From Ampelomyces quisqualis (lineage: Eukaryota > Ascomycota > Dothideomycetes > Pleosporales > Phaeosphaeriaceae): a DNA stretch of 64,000 nt. A program made the translations under genes and the position numbers. The stretch is taken from positions 930,001 to 994,000 of the forward strand of contig JAGTXZ010000014.1 in the NCBI GenBank assembly GCA_018398575.1. Reading direction: 5' to 3'. The notes beneath the pieces were generated by a model. The model was given only the letters and a program-made list of their open reading frames with translations. It searched no databases and was not told the DNA's origin. Of the stretch, positions 11,401-23,000 are shown one piece after another; the first letter of the stretch is position 1; every line of letters starts with the position of its first letter.

Positions 11401-12329
11401 TGCTTATTGCTATATAATTGCAGGTTTTAGGTTTAATAGCAGACTCTACACAGGGCGCTACTACTAAATCTTTAGACATACATATCTAAGTTGTTATTTA
11501 TTACCTATTAGTAGATAGGCGTTATTCTAGTCTAGAAGCAGATATTAGTTTTATTAGTCTAAACCTTGTAGAAAACAGTTTAGACGTAGACTTACAGGGC
11601 TAACTAGGCTTAATTATAGCTACTATCTAGTTGTTAGCTTATTTATAGTTCTCTTTAGTTGCCTCTTTGCCTTACAGAAGGTATACCTTCTCTATATTAC
11701 AACAGACTATAGCCTTTAGTGTCTACACAAGTACGTAGATATTCTAGAGATTAAATATAGCTAAATCTTAGTAGATAGGTACTCTAAACACTTATAGTAA
11801 AAGACATTTATATTACTAGTTATTAACCTTAACTCTATTATTAGCACTACCTCTATTAACTATTAGTATATAGGTGTGTTATAATAGTAACTATACACTC
11901 TTCTAATATACTGTATTATCTATATTACTATTTCTAATAAGAAGTTTCTGCTAATAATAACGTTGCAGTGTTATAGATATTGCCTAGTACTTTAAGGGAT
12001 ATGCTATCTAGCTAACTAATTGGCTAGCCTTAGTAAGTAATTAATTTAAACATACTCTTAAACTCTATTTTATCTGCTAAATATGCAATAGATTAGCTTA
12101 CAGGATAGTAATACGCTAGACGTATACACTATCTTAGAAGTTTTAATTAATAGCAAGAGTAATAACTAGATAGCCTGCCTTAAGGTTACTAAAGAGAAGA
12201 TAGAACTTCTGCAAGCTTATATTAACTTTAAACAAGTAGAATTAGAAGCAGTTTTAAAGGAGAACAAATCTTTTACTGCTAGAGTATTTAAGATACAATT
12301 AGGCCTTAGTTATCTATAGTAAAGCATTG
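8401..12329. other. Hypermutated AT-rich DNA with short unrecognised coding relics
   Basis: There is no intact gene. Two stretches look like former coding sequence when stops are read through. One is on the minus strand around 11040-11200 (PLNIYKSFISKNRERV, then KRSIRIACNI). The other is on the plus strand from the ATG near 12078 (DSNTLDVYTILEVLINSKSN, then KVTKEKIELLQAYINFKQVE), which would be a coiled-coil-like peptide. I do not recognise either family. The 68-codon open frame at 9484-9690 is a chance frame in pyrimidine-rich sequence. Confidence 0.4.
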
Positions 12330-12580
12330 TTAGGAAAACACAACGTTAGCAACATCTGCAACATTAGCAACACTGTTAACACAACTGTACTGCTAGCTAC
12401 TAGACAGTTCTTAACTGTGCTCTGCTATACTAAGTAACAATAGCAATGCCTAGCATACTATTATTAGCAGCCTAGCTTATAGAACCCTTTTACAAAATAG
12501 TTTATAGTTCTTGTGTTTAATATAGCTTTGCACTGTCTATACAACTGTGTTGCTAGTTAGCAGCCTGTTCTTAACTGTGC
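12330..12580. repeat. 9-bp minisatellite plus a duplicated 40-bp segment
   Basis: From about 12338 the unit (A)GCAACATT/CT repeats about four to five times. It is followed by a segment with CAACTGT, TGCTAG and CAGTTCTTAACTGTGC that recurs about 155 bp later (near 12540). A similar AGCAACACT array occurs at 31343-31425. Confidence 0.6.
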
Positions 12581-12699
12581 CTAACTATAGTTTAAGTCTA
12601 AAGCAATCTCTTTAATAGCGCTATTACTTAGTTTAGGTTTTGCTGCAAATCTACACTATCCTTGCGCTTTAAATTAATTTTGCGTTATGTCTACGTATA

Positions 12700-15600
12700 T
12701 ACTTCTTTTGCAATACTTTTTATATTCTTGTACTTCTAGGACTAGGCTACATATCTACTTAAGCGTTTTTTATCCTATAGCTTTACACAGTAGTGTACTG
12801 TACTCTGCAGTTCTACTACTTAATTTACCTAATTTACACTAGCCCTTTAAGCTTTATAGGGATTTCCTTGTTACAATCTTACTTAATCTCTTCTTCTTTT
12901 GTTATTATACCTTATAGACTACTGCGCAACAATGTCTTTACGTTCTACTTCTTTAGAACTTTTGTTTCTAGATTGCTTTTTAGGTTGTACAGAATAATGC
13001 CCTTGTATACGTCTACTAGCTAGCCTAGTTAATATACTCTAAACATAAATTAGTCTTAAGTGCCCTGTTTGTCTTAAGGCTCTGCAATTATAACCTTATT
13101 TGCCTTAATTAGTGTAATAGCTTCTGCAAACGCTATTAACGCTACTAAAATAAATATTAAGTCTAGGTCCCTCTATTTTGCTAACACAGCGTCTATTTTA
13201 GACTTTAGCATTCCTTCTCTTAGCAAAAGAACTATATCTTTGCCAAATTTTTTTTAAAGCCCTATCTAGAGCACTAGTTGCACACATAGTTTGTATAAGC
13301 TAATAAAGATTTTGGCCTAAACATTGCATAGTACTGTTTAATTATTTGCTAGGCCCTTCTAATTAGGATTAAGTCTAGTTTTAACATAAGTTTTCTTAGC
13401 CTCTAGCTTAATTGCCTTGTACTTTACACTATATATAAGTAGTAAGTTAAAGTTGTTAGTAAATATTTCTTTGTCTAGCTACTAAAAGTACTGTTAGATA
13501 TGCGTTAATGTAAACTACTTAGTTTTCTTGCTTCTTTTGCTTTTAAACAGCGCAGCCTTAAGCTAGGCTAGTATTAGAAATGTTGCAATACTTTGTATCT
13601 TAGCGCAGTTAAATATACATACGCTTTTAGCTTCTGCGCTATTTAGCTCTTCTTGTTATAGCACTATCTTGCATCTTATTATTGTGTTAGCTATAAGCAA
13701 TTAGAAGTTATCTATTTAGTATAGCTAGTAGAACGTTAAGAAGTTACTCTTAATGCCTAAAATCTTCTAGCCCTATAGGTCTTGCGTAACTAGAGTTTAA
13801 CGCAGTATAAACCTTACTACAATCTTTTCTCCTAACGCTATAAGTGCTATGTACTTAGGAGAATTAAGCACGTTTTTAACTTCTTCTTGTGCCTTAGATA
13901 AGCAGGTGTCCTAGCTCTTTGCTATAACTAGGCCTAACATCTTTCTTGTTTCTCTTATATCTACAATTTTCTTAATACTTGCGTACACAAGGTTAGCAGC
14001 AGTAAACAGTTTAGAACTGTCTATGTTGTCCTTCTTGCCTGTAAAATAGTGCTAGTTTAAGAAGTTTTTATTGTCTTGCAGTCTGCTAAGCGCTAGGGAG
14101 ATAAAAATAAGTATCTTATAGAGACCCTTCTCTATTAGTGTACCTAAGAGGGCCTAGGCCTTCTACTAATAACTATAGTTCTTAACTTAAATAGTCTTAT
14201 ATAAGTTACTTATAATAGTATTCTTAGATTTGTAGTTATAGAACTTATTAAAGATAATACGTTCTTATATTACTACGTAGCTAGGAATATTAAAGGCGTC
14301 TGTTGCGCTTACTTTGCTACCTCTTAATAATATTTTGCGTATAGTTATAAGTCTTATAGTTTAGTATTTATTAAGCACGCGTTTTACTAATATTGTGTAG
14401 CTGCATATAATTATAAATTAGCTAGCAGATAGTACTAGACAGTGCGCAGTTGCACTTAGGTAGACTTTTAGTATGTAGTATTCTTAGATATACTACAGAA
14501 CTATCTCTATATACTTCTTACTGTCCTTTGTAAATTTGCGTAGTAGAACATTTTAGTTAAACGCTGCAAGGTACTGTTTAACTTACAGATTAATTTTTAT
14601 CTTTATTTCTTTATCTACTGTTAGTGCACCTATGCTCTGTAGAGGAGTGTTATCTATAAAGTAGATACAAAGCGTAAAGAAGTCTTTTAGGTTGCACTAT
14701 TTAGATTTGTAGAGGCCTATAGTAATAATTTTAGCCTTCTATACAGCTAGTGCGCAGCTCTATCTACTTACTATAGATACTGCTAACTGTAGCTCTTCTA
14801 GCATTAAAGAGTTTTTTTTATATATATATAGGAATATCTGTTAGTCTGTTGTAAGGCACTGTTCTTAACTGTTGTCTTTGGCTCTATATTAACTAGTTTT
14901 ATTCTTTAATTAGTTCTCTTACACTTTAGTCTAGTTCTTAAAGTGCGTATGCCCTATAATTATTATAAGTACAGCTAATCTTATTTTCTCTATACCTATT
15001 ATGTTTCTAAATATACTGCTATTGTCTAAAGATAGCTCTTTTTTGTAAAGTATGTAGGCTTCTGTTAGTTAGTATACTATAAATAGGACTGTTAGTCCTT
15101 ATAATAAATGTAGTATTATAGGCGCGTTATCCTTAAAGTCTTCTAGTAGAGATCTAAAGAAGTTAGCTACTTTCTACTATTTGTTCTCTTAGCAGTGTTC
15201 TATTGCTACTCTAATTTAAGCTTGCAGTTTATCTGCTGTCCTGTCTTACGTATTAGTTGTGTAGATTATAGTTACAGGCTTTCTATAGTGCACTTACCTT
15301 GCGTTTAGTAGAGCTTAGAGCTGTAGCCTTTCTTTTAACGCAAGTTATTTTGCTAACTAGAGCTCTTTATTCTTATTCTTGTTACCTTTATTACACTCTT
15401 CTTATTCTTCTTTGCTACTAGAGTAAGTATCTTTCTTTAGCAACCTTTGTTATTTCTTTATAGTACTCTTACGTTTCTATCTAGGTGTAGTAATTAGCGT
15501 AGATATTGCGTTGTTTTGTGTTTACGCAGCATCTTTGTCTTTGCTTCCCTCTACTTTCTTTATAGTGCTATTATTCTGCTCTTCTAGGCACTTAATTTTA

Positions 15601-15900
15601 GTAGTTAAGGTCTTAATACGTATGTCTAGGCTGTTATCCTTCTTCTTCTTACCTCTGCTCTATCTGTTAAAGCGTTTGCTACCATTTGCTTTAGGTCCTG
15701 TTAATAGTTTACAGGCTAGGTCTACTAGCGCTCTTGTTGTCTTTTGTTATTTATAGTTATTATCTTTAGTGTTATTGTTAAGCTCTAAGTAGAGGCGCCT
15801 TTACCTCTTGTCTCTAGTAGCACCTACTAGGTTTATAATGTTACTATTACTGCCTAAAGTAAAGTGCACTATATTATGTAGTTAGCTATTGTTATTTGTA
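12700..15900 (-). pseudogene. Long decayed reading frame, family not recognised
   Basis: On the minus strand a single frame, once stops at former Trp/Gln codons are ignored, reads like a large protein of about 1,000 residues. It begins near 15650 with a coiled-coil segment (LDIRIKTLTTKIKCLEEQNN), has a Lys-rich Ser block around 15400, and continues with hydrophobic helical segments such as LYKILIFISLALSRLQDNKN and KLFTAANLVYASIKKIVD around 13950-14100. It ends near 12700. The stops are nearly all TAG/TAA, as expected from CAG/CAA/TGG hypermutation. I cannot assign it: it has no obvious DDE, reverse-transcriptase or tyrosine-recombinase motif that I can see. It could be element cargo or the second gene of a transposon. 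Confidence 0.5.
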
Positions 15901-17219
15901 TACTATTCTAGGTTATATTACTACTAGGCTTAACTTTGTCTTGTACTAGAGTCTAGTATTTAATTGCAACGCCCTTAAGGCTTCTTATCTTAATGTATAA
16001 GTTAATAGTTATAGCTAGATTATTATTATTAGTAATTAGGCGTAGCGCTAACGCGTTAAATATCTTTAAAGTCTTAACTATATACTAGTCTATAAATTTT
16101 GGTTGCAACAGGTGTTTAACAAGTGTACTGTATTTAAGATGTTATAGCTTTATCTTAAAGTTGCTATCTTTAAGCTGCTGTTAACGTGCAGCTGTTATTA
16201 GCCTTAAAAGTAGAAAGGTCTAGGCAGTTTAACAATATACGCTGTCTATAATATAGATATTAACGTTATTAAGTAACAGTTTAGTTGTTATTGTAGTAAG
16301 GCCTATTAGCTAGATTACTAAAGTAGTAAAAGAACTTAAGACTACTAATACTAACTGCGTGCGTTCTAGTTCTAAGTTTACAAGCGTTAGCTATCTTTCT
16401 GTGTGTTTAGCTTTAACTTTGTTGCTATAGTCTTAAATTTCTAAGATTATCTTCTTCTATACAGCGCTAGCTATTGCCTTATAGAATTCTCTTAGTATAC
16501 TACTATTAGTTAGTCTAGGGCATGTAGTATACTTAAGCTATTTATCTGTTGTTAGGCTGCGCATTGTCTTTAGGTAGTTAGCCTATAAGTGTGCCTGTTT
16601 AATCTTGTTATATGTGTTCTTATACTAGATAAAATCTGTTATCTCTTTAACTTATATGCGCTAGTCTGCTATATTAATATTATAGCCTATTCTTACAATT
16701 GCCTGCAATATATTGTTAGTAGTTATTGTCTTTGTATTGCTTATATACTATTTATTTAATTAAGGTAGCTACTACTTATACTTGTTATTGCAATCTTATA
16801 ACGCGCGCATTATATAATATGTTACGCGTAACAGTTAAGAATAGTACAGGCAGGTGCAAGAATAGTAGAATAGCTACAGCTTAGTTAGCGTGTGTAAGTG
16901 TGCTTGTGTTATATACTTACTTATAATAGTATTGTAATGTACAGCGTAGTGTAGTAAACGTAACATAAAAAATTACGTATATTTGTGTTACAGCACTATT
17001 GTTATTATTGTGTAGTTATAGTGTGTTTGTAGTAGCAACGCAGCATTATATAGTTATAGCAGTAGGTTAAATTATAAGTATAGGTAAAAGTAAGTAGGGT
17101 TTTGTTCTAGCATTGTATAGCCTTTTACCTGGCGCTAATATGTTATATTATATCTTTAAGGTAAGTAAAAGTATATTCTAGAGGAGCACCTCTTACTGTG
17201 TGTTATTCTTAGTGCAGCA
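15901..17219. other. Hypermutated AT-rich DNA, no recognised feature
   Basis: This is continuous AT-rich sequence with stops in all frames and no repeat that I could see at this scale. It separates the unrecognised minus-strand relic from a 171-bp duplication. Confidence 0.35.
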
Positions 17220-17556
17220 CTATATAGTACTATATAGCACTGTGTAGCACTAAGCAAAATTCTTACTTTCTAGTTTTTTATATTATAGTGTAGGCAACTT
17301 ACCTCTTGTATATTATAGTAGTAGCACTCTCTTTAGTCTAGCAAGCAAACTTAGCTAAACCTACTAGTGCTATTATAGTAGACAGGTCTACTGTATAGTA
17401 CTATAAGACACTATGTAGCACTAAGCAAAATTCTTACCTTCTATGTTTTTACATTATAATGTAAGTAACTTACCTCTTGTATATTATGTTAGTAGCACTC
17501 TCTTTAGTCTAGCAAGTAAACTTAGCTAAACCTACTAGTGCTATTATAGTAGATAG
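17220..17556. repeat. Two tandem copies of a ~171-bp unit
   Basis: GTAGCACTAAGCAAAATTC occurs at 17244 and at 17415. Each copy continues with CTTGTATATTAT and GTAGCACTCTCTTTAGTC, then CCTACTAGTGCTATTATAG. The copies differ mostly by transitions. The unit has the look of a small noncoding tandem duplication or of adjacent element termini. Confidence 0.75.
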
Positions 17557-18599
17557 GTTACACAACAAGGCTGCGTTAGAATATTTAAGTTGTATACTAG
17601 CGTCTAGTAGTTTACGTAGAATTATAGAGAAGTTTTTTATACGTTTGCAGTCTTGTTAGCAAAGAAAGCTATCTATTACCTTTTGTTTCTTTGCACTATG
17701 TTATTCTATTATAATTCTATATTATTTGTTAGTGCATCTAACGCCCTAGACTGTGTACTATTAGCGTAGACAGTAGTTAATAGATCTTTACAGTGCACGC
17801 AGCTTACAGCTAGCAAGGAAGTATATAGCAGCCTACTTCTGTTATATATTTTAACATTAGTTTAAGACGTTTGTGTTTTTAACTAAACAATTCTGCTCTA
17901 TATTTTATAGATTTATTTGTAAGGAGATTAGTTTCTTCTTTTTAACGCTAAGTTTGCTATTAATATAGTAGTATTTCTTTGTTTAGGTATTCTCTTTTAG
18001 TATTAGCAACTAATATTGCAAAATGTGCAGTATATAGTATTTTACAAAGAATACTATTATTATCTGTTGTCTTGTATTCTTATATAATAGCCTTGTCTCT
18101 TGTTAACATATCTTATAGTGTAGTGTCTCTGCTTAGTGCTAGTATGCTAGAGTGCTTAACTTTTTACGCTACTGTCCTACCTAGATGTTACTATGCGTGT
18201 ATAATTTCTTAACAACCTTACTCTTTTAGTTATATAGATTATATGCTACTACTTTAGATTATTAATCTAGTCTTTAGCTTAATATAGTTAGTGCTAGGTA
18301 ATTATTCTTTAATTTTAGTGTTTGCTAGGCTAATGTTGTCTAGTTATTTTGGTTAATGCGCTAGCTAAAATACTAAAGATTGCAGGCCCTGTAAGATAAT
18401 TTGTATAATAGCTATTCTTGTTCTAGTTAAGTATAGTATTGTTACACTTTTTTAACTGTAACTACACTATAACATTACTCTTGGTTTTTACGCTTACAAA
18501 TAGCCTAGCGTTGTTTTATTTTAGGTATATAGCATTCTTGTGTTTATATTAGCGCAGTCTTACTACTTAGTTGCGTATATCTTTTTAGCGTCTGTCTTA

Positions 18600-20060
18600 C
18601 AGCTCTGTAGCTATCTATTTTATAGTTGCCTGTTGCAGTGCTTCTAGCTTGTTAATATATTGCCTATTGTTTATAGTAAACTCTTGCTAACCTACGTACA
18701 CTTGTAGTTAATCTATTATGTCTATTGCTTTGCAGTATAATAGTCTAGGGAGTAACAGTACCTTACAGTTCTTCTCTGTCTTATTTAGGCTGTATATTGC
18801 AATAATATAGTCTAAGAGGTAGGCTAAATCTTTGTAGTTAGGATTGTGCTCTTTAGGTAACTTAATAAAGCTTTTAATGTCTATACTATTAACAACGCGC
18901 ATGTCTTTAAGCTAGTTAACTAAATTGTTAAGCTTATAGTAGGTTTTTTAAAAGTTAGCTATATATAGCTGTAGGCTGTAGTATATATTTAGATATATTA
19001 AGATCTGCTAGCTACTGTATATAGTCTTAGCTCTTATCTTATTATACTACGCGCAATATCTCTAGTAAATAGCGTAGATAATATTTATTGTCTTAGTAGA
19101 ATATTTGCCTATTATGCTTTTTTCTACTACAAAGTGTAGGAAATAGGCGTAGACTTTAGCCTTCTATGCGCAGGTAATGCCTTAGTCTATTAGTTAGTAT
19201 AATATTGTGCTACCTGTAGGCAGGAATATAACTCTGTTATATTAGTAAGTATTATAACCTCTATTACTATAATAAGCCTGCAGTATATTAACACTATATA
19301 TACTAAACGTTCTGTAGTAATTAGTAGCTTATCTAAAGCTTAGCTACTGCGTGTTTGTAAGGTAGGAACCTGTTAATTAGTAATAATACTTGTCTGTTTA
19401 TACAGTTATTAAACTATTTTAGCTATTCTAGCATAATATTAGTGTCTATTTAGGTAGAATTATTATTCTAATAGATATAACTAAGACTACAGATGTTTAG
19501 GTTCTTCTTACTATCTATACAAGTTGTGTAGTTTAAGGATCCTATAAACTATAGAAGCACTTAGTCTAAGCTATCTGTGTTTGTACACAGCACACTAGTT
19601 ATATACTCTTTGTCTAGTCTAGGTCTAGCTTCTAGATTGTCTGCTAACGTATATTAGGGTAAGTGTTTCTAGTATATGCTAGCCTTGTCTATGTTATATA
19701 AATCTTTAGGCGCGTATCTACTTACTACGTTACAAATCTCTTCTATTATAAGCTTAGTGTTCTTAACTGTTATACTGCTATAGTTACTTACTATTTTTAC
19801 AAACTATTTATATAACTGTACGCTGTGTTGTTATTTATATATAGTAAGCTATCTATTATTAAACTCTAGTATTTTGCAGCTGTTATATTTAGGCAGCTGT
19901 TGCTAAAGTTAATATATAGTTTTGCAAATTATATTATTAGTAACATTAACGCAGGCTGCCTGTAACTCTATATACTAGTTATTTAGAGCTGCCTTAAGAG
20001 TTTCCTATTGCAGACGCCTATTGTGCGCGTAGTTATAGCTAGTGTATTTAGTTTTGTTAC
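18600..20060 (-). pseudogene. Decayed pogo/Tc1-type (DDE_1, CENP-B-like) transposase
   Basis: The minus-strand frame around 19400-19700 reads YAPKDLYNIDKASIY with LADNLEARPRLDKEYITSVL and CTNTDSLDQ. This corresponds to the family block in which the first catalytic Asp sits in an NxDExG motif followed by a TNADGS-like turn. It continues with STQIDTNIMLE*LKQFDN and RQVLLLINRFLPYKHAVA, matching the second catalytic Asp strand (LLxDxxxxH). Around 19200 comes IFLPTGSTILY*LID*GIT, matching the LPxNTTxxxQPxDQGI block. The C-terminal part includes the 64-codon open frame at 18708-18902 (KSFIKLPKEHNPNYKDL). At least seven in-frame stops and probable small indels make it dead. Pogo (Fot/Pot) transposases are common in ascomycetes. 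Confidence 0.75.
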
Positions 20061-20530
20061 TATCTAGGTGTTCTTGCGTTGTTAAGAAGATATTAGTTAC
20101 ATTATTTGGTTACACATAGTAGCAAAAGGCTCTAGTAGCCTATATAGCAAGTTGTTGTAGTGTTAAATGCAGAAACAATGCCTTATGTTTGCAAACCTTA
20201 ACACGTTCTGTAATAGTCTAGGTATAACTATATTGCTGGTTAGGCGTTAGACCTTAACCTATCTATAAACTAGATAATGTAGGCTTAATATTATAGTAGT
20301 AGAATAACTGTAGAAACTAGATATATTTATAATAAGCAATCTACTATCTAATATAGTAAAGACAATACACTTGCGTATGCTAATACTCTAGTAGCTACTT
20401 ATAGCATTTAATATAAAATAAAATCTAAACTTAGCCTTAAACCTATACTAGTATTATTGTAGCACTAATTAGTTGCTCTAGGTGCCTATTGCAGTAGATA
20501 GCTTGTAATTAACGCTAATAGTACTTTTTA

Positions 20531-21190
20531 GTAAACAACAGTTGTAGATAGTGTAACGCAACTATAGCTACTAGTTGTTAAAAGAGCCTACTGTAGTAGT
20601 AGGTTGCGTGTAGTACTAGTAGTATTCTTTAGTAAACAACAGTTGCTAACAGTGTAATATAACTGTAGCTACTAGTAGTTAAAAGAGCCTGCTGCAGTAG
20701 TAAGTAGCGTATAGCACTAGTAGTATTCTCTAGTAGACAATAGTTGCTAATAGTGCAACGTAACTGTAGCTGCTAGTTGTTAAAAGAGCCTACTATAGTA
20801 GTAGGTAGCGTACAGTACTAGTAGTATTCTCTAGTAAATAATAGTTGCTAACAGTGTAACGCAACTGTAGCTGCTAGTTATTAGAAGAGCCTGCTGTAGT
20901 AGTAGGTAGCGTACAGCACTAGTAGTATTCTGTAGTAGATAACAGTTGCTAATAGTGCAACGCGACTGTAGCTGCTAGTTATTAGAAGAGCCTGCTGCAG
21001 TAGTAGGTAGCATGCAGTACTAGTAGTATTCTCTAGTAGATAACAGTTACTAACAGTGCAACGCAACTATAGCTGCTAGTTGTTAGAAGAGCCTGCTATA
21101 GTAGTAGGTAGCGTGCAGTACTAGTAGTATTCTCTAGTAGATAACAGTTGCTAACAGTGCAACGCAACTGTAGCTACTAGTTGTTAGAAA
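20531..21190. repeat. Tandem array, ~101-bp unit, about 6.5 copies
   Basis: The landmark GTAAACAACAGTTG or a close variant recurs at 20531, 20632, 20733, 20834, 20935, 21036 and 21137, exactly 101 bp apart. Each unit also has AGTGCAACGCAACTGTAGCT, GAGCCTGCTG and GTACTAGTAGTATTC. Units differ almost only by A/G and C/T changes. No open frame spans the array in a convincing way; the 61-codon minus frame inside it is a by-product of the period. Confidence 0.92.
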
Positions 21191-21789
21191 GGCCTAATTG
21201 TAGAGATTAATGCGTTTAAAGTGTTTGCTGCCTTATATACTATACACAAGATTTATAAAGCATTATGCGTTACCTCTTGTGTATATTCTTCTCTACTAAG
21301 CGTCTCTAAGACAAACAAATATAGGCCTGTTGTTTTAATTTATATAAGTGTTCTTTAAAGTCTTAGTTATGCCTACTAGTGTAGTAGGTATCCTTTTTGT
21401 TACTAGCTAGCAGTATCTTAGTGTAGATAAGTTTAATGTGCGTAACTTCTTTGCGTTAATAAAAGTTCTTAAAGCTGTAATAAAGCTTAGTAATAATAGG
21501 GAACTTAATGTTGTATAAGTTGTAGTTAGAATATCTTAATATCTAGACGTTAGGTTGCTACTTATAGAGTCTAACAGAAATACATTATATATAGTATAAG
21601 AGAGGTTGCAGCTACTTAAGTAGGCTTTGCTATTAAAGAGCCTAATAAGAGTGCTAGGATAGAGATGTCTTAACAAATAACTGTAACTCTACGTTGTCCT
21701 TAATTTTTGCCTGTAACAATATATAGACAAAAGCATGTAAATTGTAGTTATATCTCTAATATCTTCTAGTTACCTAATAGTATAAGAAT

Positions 21790-22405
21790 TGCGTTCTTAA
21801 GTTAGGCTAAGTTATTAATATATATTACAGGACATAACAAAGTTGTTATAATAATAGCGCTCTTAAGTTAGGCTAAGTTGTTAATGTGCGCACTAGGATA
21901 CTATTATAGTTGTTGTTATAGAGATCCTTGCTTTTAAACACGCTATAAGGTATCTTAGTTAAGTAATAGTGTTATAGGATATAACAAAGTTGTTGCAATA
22001 ACAGCGCTCTTAAGTTAAGCTAAGTTGTTAATGTGTGCACTAGGATGCTATTATAGCTGTTATTATAGAGATTCTTGCTTTTGAACACGCTATAAGGTAT
22101 CTTAGTTAAGTAATAGTGTTGCAGGACATAACAAAGTTATTGCAATAACAGCGCTCTTAAGTTAGGCTAAGTTGTTAATATGCGCATTAGAATACTATTA
22201 TAGCTATTGTTATAGAGATTCTTGCTTTTAAACACGCTATAAAGTATCTTAGTTAAGTAATAGTGTTGCAAGACATAACAAAGTTGTTGCAATAACAGCG
22301 CTCTTAAGTTAGGCTAGGTTGTTAATGTGCGCTCTAAGATGCTATTGTAGCTGTTATTATAGAGATCTTTGTTATTAAACACGTTATAAAGTATCTTAGT
22401 TAAGC
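21790..22405. repeat. Tandem array, 147-bp unit, about 4 copies
   Basis: GACATAACAAAGTTGTT or a variant recurs at 21831, 21978, 22125 and 22272 (147 bp each). Each unit continues with AGCGCTCTTAAGTTAGGC, a CTATTATAGCTGTTATT segment, a CTTTTAAACACGCTATA segment and TATCTTAGTTAAGTAATAG. A partial unit precedes the first copy. Divergence between copies is mainly transitions. Confidence 0.9.
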
Positions 22406-22689
22406 TACAACATCTAAACAGCTACTAAAAGGTCTATCTAAGATATAAATTTGCTTTTATGCTAGTAAGCTAAGAAGTAGCGCAGGTGTAGTACTAACAA
22501 CATAGTAAAGCTTAGTTCTAGATTTTTAAACTACATAAACATATAGATATAATAGGTATAGTTTTAGTTTTATAAGAATAAAAATATAATAAAGAATTAA
22601 GTCTCTTAGACTTATAAAGAATATATATACAAAGACAGTAACATTAAATTAAGAGTATAAGTTACGTGTTAAGAAGCAGCTGTATACAT

Positions 22690-23000
22690 AAGTATATAGG
22701 TAAATTTATTTTTAGTTTTAAAGTTAAGAAAGTGTAAGAAGGCGTAAGTGTATAATAGATAAAAATAACACTAGGTTCTATGTATGTTTTAACAAAAGAC
22801 TGTTACTTTAACCCTAAGACTAGAGACACATAGGTAAATTTATCTCTAGTTTTAAGGTTAAAAAAGTATAAAGAAGTGTAAGTGTATAATAGATAAAAAT
22901 AACACTAGGTTCTGTATATATTTTAACAAAAGACTGTTACCTTAACTCTAAGACTAGAGATACATAGGTAAATTTATCTCTAGTTTTAAGGTTAGGAAAA
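22690..23000. repeat. Tandem array, ~134-bp unit, about 2.3 copies
   Basis: The block TATAATAGATAAAAATAAC starts at 22751 and again at 22885. GGTAAATTTATCTCTAGTTT occurs three times (near 22699 as a variant, then 22832 and 22966). No coding content. Confidence 0.8.

Noticed and set aside
20531..22405. CRISPR-like array
   Set aside because: The units are contiguous tandem repeats of 101 and 147 bp without unique spacers, in a eukaryotic genome.
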